Part shown: positions 53,530 through 61,898 of the stretch, one piece after another
Numbering within the stretch: the stretch's first letter is position 1
Layout: each line of letters opens with the position of its first letter
Assembly: GCF_050219315.1 (NCBI RefSeq)
Contig: NZ_CP116939.1
Span: 1,116,001-1,180,000 of the forward strand
Direction: 5' to 3'
Length of the DNA: 64,000 nucleotides
Source of the DNA: Megasphaera_A sueciensis
GTDB taxonomy: Bacteria; Bacillota; Negativicutes; Veillonellales; Megasphaeraceae
Position numbers and translations under genes: made by a program
Notes under the pieces: model-generated
Databases searched by the model: none
What the model was told of the DNA's origin: nothing
The model's input: the letters and a program-made list of their open reading frames with translations, nothing else

Positions 53530-54030
53530 TCATGATGATGCTAAAACGACTCCTACGATCGTACCGAGTAAAAATTCGCTGAATCCATCATCTCCATTAT
53601 CATGATGCCACTGGTACCAATCATGCCATTCACGCGCATGAACTTCCCGCCAATGCCTGTCCCCTTCATGTTCTCTCCATTCGCGGTCATGATCCTTCCA
53701 TTCCTGCGAGTGTTCACGCCACTGCCTTTTATGGGTATACTGCCACTGCCTGTCGTGCGTATGCCGCCTTTGTCTGTCGTACTCCTGCGATCCCTGTCTG
53801 TCGTACTCATGCGACTCCTGTCTGTCATACTCATGCGGCCCCTGTCTATCATGAGTATGCGATCCCTGTCTGTCGTGAGTATTCGGCCTTTGTCGGGTAT
53901 CGCTCTGCTGATTATGACTATGCTGCCACTGAGATTCATCTTGAGACATGGCATATGTATTCGTTACCCCGATCCCACTCAACGAAAATAAAAAAGTTCC
54001 TAAAATAAGCGCATGCACTATGTTCTTCAT
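53530..54030 (-). CDS. Secreted His-rich octapeptide-repeat protein
   Basis: This 166-residue protein has a signal peptide (to about TYA-28), then six to seven repeats of an eight-residue unit close to GSHTHDRQ / GPHEYDRQ (about residues 48-103). A Trp/His/Arg/Glu-rich stretch (WREHSQEWKDHDREWREHEG) follows and the C-terminus is hydrophobic (FLLGTIVGVVLASS). The His density suggests metal binding in the envelope. The repeats are 24-bp units in DNA and may vary in number between strains. GGGGTGATT precedes the ATG. No family was recognised. Confidence 0.7.
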   Translation of the reverse strand: MKNIVHALILGTFLFSLSGIGVTNTYAMSQDESQWQHSHNQQSDTRQRPNTHDRQGSHTHDRQGPHEYDRQESHEYDRQGSQEYDRQRRHTHDRQWQYTHKRQWREHSQEWKDHDREWREHEGDRHWREVHAREWHDWYQWHHDNGDDGFSEFLLGTIVGVVLASS

Positions 54031-54245
54031 TTTTAATCACCCCATCCATATGTTTAACAAGTATAGTACTATTAGATACGCTAATTATAAAATATATGTT
54101 ACGTAGAATCTACCCCTTGGCTTAAAGAGTTGTAAAACTGTGAAAAAAATGTCACATACTTGTTATAATCCATATATCATTTCACGTATCACGGTATCAT
54201 CACGTCTTGATTGCAAATGACAATAGAGCGACTCCCGCTTGCTAT

Positions 54246-56408
54246 TTAAGTCGATGGCTGTGCTGTTAGTAAAAATTCCATCGCTTTTTCTTCTGTTAAC
54301 GGTTTACTATACACATACCCTTGAATCACGTCGCAATGATGCACTCGCAAAAAGGCTAACTGCTGCTCTGTTTCGACGCCTTCGGCTACTACTTTTTTAT
54401 GTACGGCATGAATCATTTGAATGATGGAAGACACCAATTCCTCATCACTAACCGTAGTTCCTATTTTATCAATAAACGATTTATCTATTTTTATCGTATC
54501 AAAGGGCAGCTGATTCAGAAGTGTCAAAGAAGAATATCCGGTACCAAAATCATCCATTGCCAATTGCATGCCCACATCTGTCACCTTACGTATTTTCTCA
54601 ACAATCTTTTCCATAGACATAAAACAGGCCATACAGGCATCTTCTGTAATTTCGATTCCCATATTGCAAAAGGGGACCCGGGTTTCTTGTATAACCTGAA
54701 ACAACATGTTCACAAAATCATCCATCGCTAACTGCATAGGAGAAATATTAACATGTACACACCCATTCCACCCTTGATCTAACAACCTGCGAGCAAATTG
54801 ACATGCAGTTTTAAATATCCACGTTCCCATACTGCGAGTAAGCCCGGCCTGACCGATCAATGGTATAAATTGAGAAGGGGAAATACACCCGTAAACAGGG
54901 CTATTCCATCGCAACAGTGCCTCAAATCCAATCACCGAGGTATCTGCAACCGCAATCTGCGGCTGATATACCAAAAAAAATTCGTTGTTATCAAAGGCAT
55001 CATATACCCCTTCCAACAATTGTATTTTCTTAAATGCTGCATCTTGCATTGCCGGTACATAAAATCGGTACTGCCCTTTGCCGTTCTTCTTGGCCTCATG
55101 CATGGCATTATCTACATTCTTAAGAATCTCTTCCGTCGTATTGCCATCTTTCGGATACTCCGCAATACCGATACTGGCAGTTAAATGAAAAGAAATCCCT
55201 AATATTTCATGCTTTTTCTGCAAAGAACGATGTAATCGTCCCACAATATGCTGTATGGGGTCACGTGTATACGCACCATGTAAAACGGCAATAAATTCAT
55301 CCCCGCTCATATGGGCCACAAACGCGTCCGGCCCTAATACATCCCGAATACGCTTGCTCATCGCTATGATCAACTGATCCCCGTATTCATGCCCATACGT
55401 ATCATTGACTATTTTTAAATTATCTATATCAATAAAAAGTACGATCCCCCCCATCATTCCTTTTCGAACCAATTTCATTTCCTGATTCAGCCATTTCCCC
55501 ATATATCTACGATTCGGAAGCTGTGTTAAAGAATCATAATATGCCATACGTTCAATACGCCGTTCATGCTGTCTCTTCTTTTTCTCTGTATCCACCTGTG
55601 TTGTAATATCCCGGGTAAATCCGCAAACATCCTGCTGGCCATCAAGGGTTTTAACCGAAATCCCCTGCGTCAATATATACCGTACCCTTCCATCGGTACG
55701 GACAACACGATGCTGCACTTCATTTAGTTTAGCGGAACCCTCTTGCCGTATTTGCTTTCGTATCTGTCTGATTTTCCATCTATCATCAGGATACACGAAT
55801 TTCTCAATATATTCATCAACGGCAATCCTCGTCGTCCCGCAGGCAGTCGTAATCCCACATATATCGCACAACTCCTGCCCCATGGTAAGCATACTGTTTT
55901 CCGTATTATAAATCCATATACCCGTTTCTGGAATGGAAAACGTACTATTTCTGCAGCCTAAGATAAATTGTGCATACATATCGATCAACTCTTGAATCAA
56001 CTGAATCTCATGGGGATGCAATACCGTCCCTTCCGCAGCAAACGCAATGCCGATGCTTCCTGCCAAGTTTCCCGCATATTGCACGGGAAATACAGCGATA
56101 TGGCGAATCGTGTCAAAATCCGGATCAGGAATGCGCAGCGGCCACGCAAGATACGGATAAATAACAACCGCCTTTCCGGTCTGGCGCATCTGTCGAAAAA
56201 TAGGTTGTAATACCCGCTTCATCGAATCACGTTCAAAAACACTTGCCGGAGATTGGACATGACAAACAATATCGTCATGAATACATATACAGGCAAAGTA
56301 CTGCGCAGTGTGACACGCCTTGACAAGATGTGGAATATGCTGTTGCAGTAAATCATGGATTCCTTTCGTAATAACAGCATCAATATAATGAACCATAGTA
56401 CATCTCAT
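54246..56408 (-). CDS. Cyclic-di-GMP enzyme with GAF/PAS-GGDEF-EAL domains
   Basis: This protein of about 720 residues has an N-terminal GAF-like sensor, a PAS domain (about 165-270), a GGDEF domain whose signature reads MSGDEFIAV (SGDEF in place of GGDEF, still active in some proteins), and an EAL domain with GFEALLRW, DDFGTGYSS and EGVETE intact. It therefore can hydrolyse c-di-GMP and may make it. No transmembrane segments are seen. The ATG at 56408 follows GGGGGCG. Confidence 0.9.
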   Translation of the reverse strand: MRCTMVHYIDAVITKGIHDLLQQHIPHLVKACHTAQYFACICIHDDIVCHVQSPASVFERDSMKRVLQPIFRQMRQTGKAVVIYPYLAWPLRIPDPDFDTIRHIAVFPVQYAGNLAGSIGIAFAAEGTVLHPHEIQLIQELIDMYAQFILGCRNSTFSIPETGIWIYNTENSMLTMGQELCDICGITTACGTTRIAVDEYIEKFVYPDDRWKIRQIRKQIRQEGSAKLNEVQHRVVRTDGRVRYILTQGISVKTLDGQQDVCGFTRDITTQVDTEKKKRQHERRIERMAYYDSLTQLPNRRYMGKWLNQEMKLVRKGMMGGIVLFIDIDNLKIVNDTYGHEYGDQLIIAMSKRIRDVLGPDAFVAHMSGDEFIAVLHGAYTRDPIQHIVGRLHRSLQKKHEILGISFHLTASIGIAEYPKDGNTTEEILKNVDNAMHEAKKNGKGQYRFYVPAMQDAAFKKIQLLEGVYDAFDNNEFFLVYQPQIAVADTSVIGFEALLRWNSPVYGCISPSQFIPLIGQAGLTRSMGTWIFKTACQFARRLLDQGWNGCVHVNISPMQLAMDDFVNMLFQVIQETRVPFCNMGIEITEDACMACFMSMEKIVEKIRKVTDVGMQLAMDDFGTGYSSLTLLNQLPFDTIKIDKSFIDKIGTTVSDEELVSSIIQMIHAVHKKVVAEGVETEQQLAFLRVHHCDVIQGYVYSKPLTEEKAMEFLLTAQPST

Positions 56409-56716
56409 ATCTTCATCGCCCCCGTTATTACTACAAAAAAACAATATACTTTTGTACCATACGCGTTAGACCTGGTATGATATGCTTAATGTATTTCCTC
56501 ATTGTCCTACATAATATTGTAACCATTATATCATACCCATCAGAATGAATACATAATATTAATTTTCATATTTTACTATATAGTAAGTACATTCAAAAAT
56601 AGATACCGCCTTATATTATTTAAATATTTTATGATTCATTGAATAATTTCTTAAAATAAATTATAATTTAAATATAAACATATATTTTTATTCTATAAGA
56701 AAGGAGTGCTGCCTAC
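56409..56716. other. AT-rich intergenic region
   Basis: Very AT-rich sequence between divergent genes with no gene. It must hold promoters for the GGDEF-EAL gene and the Cys-rich peptide gene. No clear operator was seen. Confidence 0.4.
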
Positions 56717-56983
56717 ATGATAAAAAAATGGAAGAAAATAACAGCCCTTGTAATCGGCAGTGTATGCATGATGGGTTTGTCCGTATCCTTTGCGGCGGAA
56801 CCACCGCAGCCAATGCCCATGCAAATGCAGCAGCAATGTCAGGACAAAAACTGTAAAGACATGAAATGTCCGCAAATGAACTGCAAAAATCCAAACTGCA
56901 AGGACAAAAACTGTCAACAGCACCATCCGAAAAAAACGGATAACCAGCACGACGGTCATCAGATGCCCGCACCGAAAGCGTAA
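56717..56983 (+). CDS. Secreted Cys-pentad repeat peptide
   Basis: This 88-residue protein has a signal peptide (cleavage near SFAA, residue 27) and a Pro/Met/Gln-rich linker. Then come six cysteines at exact five-residue spacing: CQDKNCKDMKC, PQMNC, KNPNC, KDKNC. It ends in a His-rich tail (HHPKKTDNQHDGH). Cys, His and Met together point to envelope copper, zinc or other metal binding. AAAGGAG precedes the ATG. Its terminator has been split by an IS. Confidence 0.75.
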   Translation: MIKKWKKITALVIGSVCMMGLSVSFAAEPPQPMPMQMQQQCQDKNCKDMKCPQMNCKNPNCKDKNCQQHHPKKTDNQHDGHQMPAPKA

Positions 56984-57083
56984 TGAAAAATGCATGATAA
57001 AACCCCAAGGAATTTGTATATATGTAGTGACCCCATAAAGTTAGACCTAACCGTAGTAGCATTTATTGCTGCTACGGTTTTTA

Positions 57084-57884
57084 TTATGCTGCGACATGAC
57101 GTAACCGATAGTTTACCGGACTTAACCAGCCAAGCTTTGATTTGATTCTACGGTTGTTATAATAGATGATGTATTTCTCAATTGCTTTTTGTAACTCTTC
57201 GAAGCTGTGATATGTACGGCCATAATATAGTTCCTGTTTTAAGAGTCCAAAGAAATTTTCCATCACGCTATTGTCAAGGCAGGTTCCCTTTCGGGACATG
57301 CTCTGATAAATCCGTTCTTCTTTTAAGCGACTAACATATCCTCCCATTTGATAGGCCCAACCCTGGTCGGAGTGAAAGGTCCGGCGATAAGGACAGTCGC
57401 CGGTTACCTCAATGGCCCGTTCCAAGGCAGACATGATTCCCTGTGATGACGGGCGTTTCGTAAAGCTGAAGCTGATAATCTCACGATTGAATAGATCCAG
57501 GAATGGATCAAGGTACGCCTTACGTGTAATGATGGTTCCTTTTGTGTCGATCTCATAATATTTAAATTCTGTCGTATCCGTGGTGATTTTCTGATGTGGG
57601 ATACAGGTGTCGAATCGTCGGCGCAGACGGTTAGGCGCGACGCGGCCCACGGTTCCTTTGTAGGAATTATACTTACGGTTTTTGTGTATAAATGACGTAA
57701 CCTGCAGCCCCAGCTTCTGAATCAGTCGTTGTACACGTTTTCGATTGATGAGAAGGCCCTCTTCATGCAGTTTCCCCCAGATACGACGATAACCAAAGTC
57801 CTTATCACTTTTACGGATGGCTATAATCTTTGCTTCTATATCTGCATCTGGAGAAGGCAGATCGAAGCGCTTCTGCCAGTACAT
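57084..57884 (-). CDS. IS150-like transposase OrfB (DDE)
   Basis: This 266-residue integrase-core protein has the DDE triad in ITTDTTEF, FHSDQGWAY and NSVMENFFGLLKQE. The HTH_21-like start FGYRRIWGKLHEEGLLINRKRV is typical of IS3-family OrfB. It is probably made as an OrfAB fusion by a -1 frameshift near the end of orfA, since the frame continues upstream of the first ATG. Confidence 0.93.
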   Translation of the reverse strand: MYWQKRFDLPSPDADIEAKIIAIRKSDKDFGYRRIWGKLHEEGLLINRKRVQRLIQKLGLQVTSFIHKNRKYNSYKGTVGRVAPNRLRRRFDTCIPHQKITTDTTEFKYYEIDTKGTIITRKAYLDPFLDLFNREIISFSFTKRPSSQGIMSALERAIEVTGDCPYRRTFHSDQGWAYQMGGYVSRLKEERIYQSMSRKGTCLDNSVMENFFGLLKQELYYGRTYHSFEELQKAIEKYIIYYNNRRIKSKLGWLSPVNYRLRHVAA

Positions 57885-57925
57885 ATACGTTGCCTTGGGA
57901 AGCTTGGCAACGGCAAGGATATCTT

Positions 57926-58483
57926 TTAGTTTGAATGATCCTCGGAGACTGTGGATGATCCTTGCTTGTTTTTCTGCGCCTCTTCCGCTAAACGCAGTCT
58001 CCTCACTTCTTTTAAATATGCTACCTCAATTCGTAATTTGAGATTTTCTTCCTCGAGTTGTTTAAGTCTCTCCGTCTGCGCTTCTGGTGATGCTGGGTGG
58101 ATAGTTGATTTATCTGACACCTTCGATCTCCTGCCTTTCCGTTGCGGTTTGAGGCCATCTACACCAACCGCACGATAACGCTGAACCCAAGAGGTTAGCA
58201 TACTTGGCGTATGTATACCTAGCGAAAGAGCTAACTCGTTGTAAGATGACTCTGTACTTAGATATAACTCTACCGCATGTTGCTTAAATTGAAAAGAGTA
58301 TGTTTTCTTCTGGCGTGACCGTTGAAGAGCTTGTGAACCGTTTTCACGATACACGGCAACCCATTCTCTGAGAACTTTGTTGCTAGGAATATGATACTTC
58401 TTTGATAATAGCATATAGCCTAATTTTCCTTGCAAATACTCGTTGACAACTTTCATCTTAAATTCAAAACTATATTTTGCCAT
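57926..58483 (-). CDS. IS150-like transposase OrfA
   Basis: This 185-residue protein has two helix-turn-helix units (about 10-50 and 65-110), MAKYSFEFKMKVVNEYLQGK and FKQHAVELYLSTESSYNELA, as in InsJ of IS150, followed by a leucine-zipper-like coiled coil (LKQLEEENLKLRIEVAYLKE). It binds the IS ends and is expected to join OrfB by frameshifting. Confidence 0.92.
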   Translation of the reverse strand: MAKYSFEFKMKVVNEYLQGKLGYMLLSKKYHIPSNKVLREWVAVYRENGSQALQRSRQKKTYSFQFKQHAVELYLSTESSYNELALSLGIHTPSMLTSWVQRYRAVGVDGLKPQRKGRRSKVSDKSTIHPASPEAQTERLKQLEEENLKLRIEVAYLKEVRRLRLAEEAQKNKQGSSTVSEDHSN

Positions 58484-58592
58484 AAAAAGCTGACCCCCAT
58501 AAGCTAGATTTCTAGGTCTAACTTATGGGGGTCAGTACAATACTCCTTGGGGTTTTACCATGCATTATCTATATACTCATGCCATCACACCA

Positions 58593-59258
58593 TCAGGCAA
58601 GGCGATATTCACCTACATCTTCAGCCACGGTAAAATCAGCCTCTGTGATATTCCGTATATCCTCCACAGTCTTTCCGGCTGCTATTTCCGTCAACACTAA
58701 GCCTCCCGGCTGCACCTTGAACACGGCTTGTTCCGTGATGATGATATCGACGATGCCGGCTCCGGTAAGCGGCAGCGTACAATGTTTCTTTACTTTAGAT
58801 TCCCCTTGTTTATTGGTATGCAGCAGCATAGCCACAACCTTGCGGGCTCCCGCCACCAGATCCATGGCGCCGCCCGGTCCCGGCGAATATCGTTCCGGTG
58901 CGACCGGCAATGCCCAGTTGGCAATATTTCCCTCTTGGTCTACCTCCAGTGCTCCCAGGAAAGTACCATCCATATGGCCGCCGCGGATCATGGCAAACGC
59001 CGTCGTCGAATCAAAAACCGAGGACCCGTCTACCAAAGTAATAGGCTGTCCGCCGGCATTGGCAATATCCGAATCATACGTGTCCCCCGTAGGTGTCCCG
59101 CCGAACAATAAACAACCGTTTTCCGACTGCAAAATAACTTCCACTCCTTTGGGAACAAAATTGGCAACACTCATCGGCATGCCGAAACCAAGGTTGACAT
59201 ATTCCCCATCCTGCAACTCTAATGCTGCCCTCCGTGCAATACGTTCTTTATCGCTCAT
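58593..59258 (-). CDS. atoA: 3-oxoacid/acetate CoA-transferase subunit B
   Basis: This 221-residue beta subunit has the active-site Glu in SENGCLLFGG and the family segments NLGFGMPMSVANF and GGHMDGTFLGALEVD. With subunit A it moves CoA between short acids, such as acetyl-CoA and butyrate or acetoacetate. The ATG overlaps the stop of subunit A (TAATGA). In a chain-elongating anaerobe it may drive butyrate-type acid formation (inference). Confidence 0.9.
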   Translation of the reverse strand: MSDKERIARRAALELQDGEYVNLGFGMPMSVANFVPKGVEVILQSENGCLLFGGTPTGDTYDSDIANAGGQPITLVDGSSVFDSTTAFAMIRGGHMDGTFLGALEVDQEGNIANWALPVAPERYSPGPGGAMDLVAGARKVVAMLLHTNKQGESKVKKHCTLPLTGAGIVDIIITEQAVFKVQPGGLVLTEIAAGKTVEDIRNITEADFTVAEDVGEYRLA

Positions 59259-60001
59259 TATACGTCCTCCTTTTCGGGTGCAACCGTTTTCAAAAAACCG
59301 GCCTTATACCACAAATCACCCAAAACCTGATGCTGCTCTTCCATACTATTTCCCTGTACGACAGCATCCACAAAAATCCCCGGAGTTCCTACCTGGTTGG
59401 GATCGATCTCTCCTATCGCTGCGATTTCGTTCACTTCCGCTATCGTATAAGCGGCCGCTGTAGCCATTGCGGGATTACTATTAACAGCTACGCCGCGATA
59501 CTGTACATTCCCCATCCGATCTGCGCGGAAACCTTTAATAAGGGCAACATCTGCCTTAAGAGGTGTCTCCAGCAAATACGTCTTATCCGCTACAACGATC
59601 TTCTGCTTCCCCTCTTCCAAAATAGTACCCAAACCGGTAGGAGACAAAACGCCGCCTAACCCGGCCCCTGCCGCTCTGACCTTCTCTATAAAACTCCCCA
59701 TGGGATGATATTCAATATCAATCTCTCCTGCCTTATACTGCCGAATTGCCTCGGGGCATGTTCCGGCATGGGATGTAATCAATTTCTTTACCATTTTATG
59801 CTGAAACAAAGGAGCCAAATCAAAATTACCGGCCGGACTGGCACTCACAATAGAAATAATCGTCAAATCCGTGAGACCTCTTTCAATCAACTTCTCTATA
59901 CAGCGCAGCGGAACCCCTACTCCCAAAAATCCACCGATCATGACAGTCGAGCCACTCTTTACATGCTGCATAGCTGTATCCAACGATATAACCTTATCCA
60001 T
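59258..60001 (-). CDS. atoD: 3-oxoacid/acetate CoA-transferase subunit A
   Basis: This 247-residue alpha subunit starts MDKVISLDTAMQHVKSGSTV behind GAGAGGTGG. It has the CoA-binding GGFLGVGVP and the AGTCPEAIRQYKAGEID segment of AtoD-type subunits. Partner of the following gene, with overlapping stop and start codons. Confidence 0.9.
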   Translation of the reverse strand: MDKVISLDTAMQHVKSGSTVMIGGFLGVGVPLRCIEKLIERGLTDLTIISIVSASPAGNFDLAPLFQHKMVKKLITSHAGTCPEAIRQYKAGEIDIEYHPMGSFIEKVRAAGAGLGGVLSPTGLGTILEEGKQKIVVADKTYLLETPLKADVALIKGFRADRMGNVQYRGVAVNSNPAMATAAAYTIAEVNEIAAIGEIDPNQVGTPGIFVDAVVQGNSMEEQHQVLGDLWYKAGFLKTVAPEKEDV

Positions 60002-60126
60002 ACGATAACCACCTCTCAAACCAAAAAAAACGATAAGCGTTTATGAATATATCCACTTATTAAATAATACGTGTTAATTGATAACAATTATTTATATTGT
60101 CATTATACAATATTTATTATTTATTG

Positions 60127-60371
60127 TCAATCCGTCTATCCGGCGGCCAAATGCAACAGCTCTAAAAACCTCCCTTAACAGGAGATAAGCAAAGAGCTGC
60201 TTTTGCAGGAACGCAGTGACGCACAAAAATATGCGAATCGCTCAATCCGTCTATCCGGTGGCCAAATGCAACAGCTCTGAAAGCCTCCCTTAACAGGGGA
60301 TAAGCAGAGAGCTGCTTTTGCAGGAACGCAGTGACGCACAAAAGCATGCGAATCGCTTAGTTTGTCTATCA
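60127..60371. repeat. 115-bp tandem repeat, two copies and a partial third
   Basis: Copies start at 60127 and 60242 with about 90% visible identity, each opening TCAATCCGTCTATCCGG and containing AGAGCTGCTTTTGCAGGAAC and CAGTGACGCACAAAA. A third, partial copy starts at 60357. No gene is supported in 60002-60540, apart from this array and a terminator. Confidence 0.85.
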
Positions 60372-60472
60372 GGTGGATTCGGACATGGGTTTCGTCCGAA
60401 GACGGAGAGGTTAGCCCTTGCTCCTGCCCTTCTCCCGTTCCCGTGTCTTTAAATCCCCACTGCATCATATAC

Positions 60473-60509
60473 AAAAATCTCCCAATACAATCCGTATTGG
60501 GGGATTTTT
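60473..60509. terminator. Bidirectional terminator
   Basis: AAAAATCTCCCAATAC (60473-60488) pairs with GTATTGGGGGATTTTT (60494-60509). It closes the cysteine-desulfidase operon on the minus strand. Confidence 0.8.
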
Positions 60510-60540
60510 GTTACACTTTCCTATGCCACACAATAAGACA

Positions 60541-61866
60541 TCAACGTCGTTCTTTTTTCTTCTTCTGCATCATGATAGCCAATATTTGCTTGTCGGTTTC
60601 TGCCATTCCTTGACAGGCCAGTGTCCCGATGTTATCGATAGAGTCGTCAATATCATCCGACACAATACCTTCCTCCCCGGTGACACGAATGTTCTGGAGT
60701 GCCATGAGCACGGCTTTATAGGCAGCCATAACAGAAGTCGTGACTTTCATCGAGCAGCTATGAGCGGCTCCGTCGCAGATGATGCCCGGGATATCTCCGA
60801 TCATACTGGATATAGCCATACAGACCGTCTTGAAATCCTTGGTATAAAGGTAGGCTATTCCTGCAGCAGCACCCATGGCGGCTGTCGAAGCGGCACACAG
60901 GGCTGATAATTTCGGTAATTTACTATGAATATAGATAGCCATCATGTGAGAAAGCATGAGGGCCCGTATCGTAGTTTCCCGATCTGCCCGCAGGTATTTG
61001 GCAGCCACGGTTACCGGTACGGTAGCCGTGATACCTTGATTGCCGGAACCGGAGTTGGTCATGGCCGCCTGTGAGGCCCCGCCCATGCGTGCATCCGAGG
61101 CGGCCGCCGTGCAGGCTGCCATTTGCAGCAAGAGGGATTGATCCAACTGTTTTTCACATATTTGTTTTTGTAATATTCTGCCGATCTGCAATCCATACAC
61201 CTGCTGCATCCCGGTTTCTGCTAAAGCATCATTCATTTTTGCTGCTTCTTCAATAAAGGATATAGAATCGATAGGTGCCTGGGCCGCAAATTCGAAAATA
61301 TCCTGCGCCCGTATACCGGTAAGAGAATAGGCTTTTTGCCTGTCATTAGATTGTTGGGGAGCCGCTTTAAAAATGGCTTTCCCATTTTTTTCTATACGGA
61401 TGACGTTCGTATGCGTATCGGCGATGCAGACACGTGCCGATGACGTCCCATGCAGAACACGTACTTCGGAATACAGGACATGGTCTACATCGGCAACACT
61501 GATCGTTACCTTTCCGTCCGCCACCATTTCCTTCGCTTCGGCAACTTGCCCCGGCGTAATATCCTTCAAGACCTCCAGTTTACCGTCCGGATCTCCGCCG
61601 ATCGCACCGACAGCCGCCGCGATCAAAAGTCCCGCGGTCCCGGTTCCGGGAACAATGACACCCATACCGTTTTTCATCATATTGGCAGACACGCGCGCTT
61701 CTATGGCATACACAGGTAATGCCAAGGTTTCTGACGCAATGGCTGCCGCCAGCGCCAAGGATACCGGTTCCGTACAGCCGATAGCCGGTACGACTTCATG
61801 CCGTACGGCTTTGATCATTTCTTTCCATAATGGATTCATATCTGTATTACTTTTCGTATCCTGCAT
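60541..61866 (-). CDS. cyuA: L-cysteine desulfidase / UPF0597 (CyuA/YhaM-like)
   Basis: This 441-residue Fe-S enzyme of the L-cysteine desulfidase family starts with HEVVPAIGCTEPVSLALAAA, the hallmark with a cluster cysteine, and later holds GGASQAAMTNSGSGNQGITA and DGAAHSCSMK. It breaks cysteine into pyruvate, ammonia and sulfide. The preceding gene encodes a serine/cysteine-type transporter, the same pairing as E. coli cyuPA (yhaOM). Confidence 0.88.
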   Translation of the reverse strand: MQDTKSNTDMNPLWKEMIKAVRHEVVPAIGCTEPVSLALAAAIASETLALPVYAIEARVSANMMKNGMGVIVPGTGTAGLLIAAAVGAIGGDPDGKLEVLKDITPGQVAEAKEMVADGKVTISVADVDHVLYSEVRVLHGTSSARVCIADTHTNVIRIEKNGKAIFKAAPQQSNDRQKAYSLTGIRAQDIFEFAAQAPIDSISFIEEAAKMNDALAETGMQQVYGLQIGRILQKQICEKQLDQSLLLQMAACTAAASDARMGGASQAAMTNSGSGNQGITATVPVTVAAKYLRADRETTIRALMLSHMMAIYIHSKLPKLSALCAASTAAMGAAAGIAYLYTKDFKTVCMAISSMIGDIPGIICDGAAHSCSMKVTTSVMAAYKAVLMALQNIRVTGEEGIVSDDIDDSIDNIGTLACQGMAETDKQILAIMMQKKKKERR

Positions 61867-61898
61867 AACGTAACACCTTGCCTTTCCAACGAATTAAA

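Larger units (their letters stand above)
57023..58540 (-). mobile_element. IS3-family (IS150-like) insertion sequence, intact
   Basis: This 1518-bp element has related ends: TGTAGTGACCCCATAAAG on the left and TGTACTGACCCCCATAAG (reverse) on the right. A 3-bp target duplication ATA flanks it (57020-57022, 58541-58543). It carries orfA and orfB with intact DDE residues. The right end has an extra palindrome (58491-58540). It seems recent and potentially active. Confidence 0.93.
56999..58557. terminator. Terminator interrupted by the IS
   Basis: AAAACCCCAAGGA (56999-57011) and TCCTTGGGGTTTT (58545-58557) are the two arms of one hairpin, now separated by 1.5 kb of IS inserted in its loop. Closing the gap restores a standard intrinsic terminator for the Cys-rich gene and the convergent CoA-transferase. 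Confidence 0.85.

Noticed and set aside
60127..60371. Possible CRISPR array
   Set aside because: The units are 115 bp and are repeated along nearly their full length, with no short repeat and variable spacer pattern. No cas genes are present.
60162..60474. Minus-strand peptides encoded by the 115-bp repeats
   Set aside because: The frames only mirror the repeat unit (VRHCVPAKAALC repeated), with no start signals. They are a by-product of the repeat.
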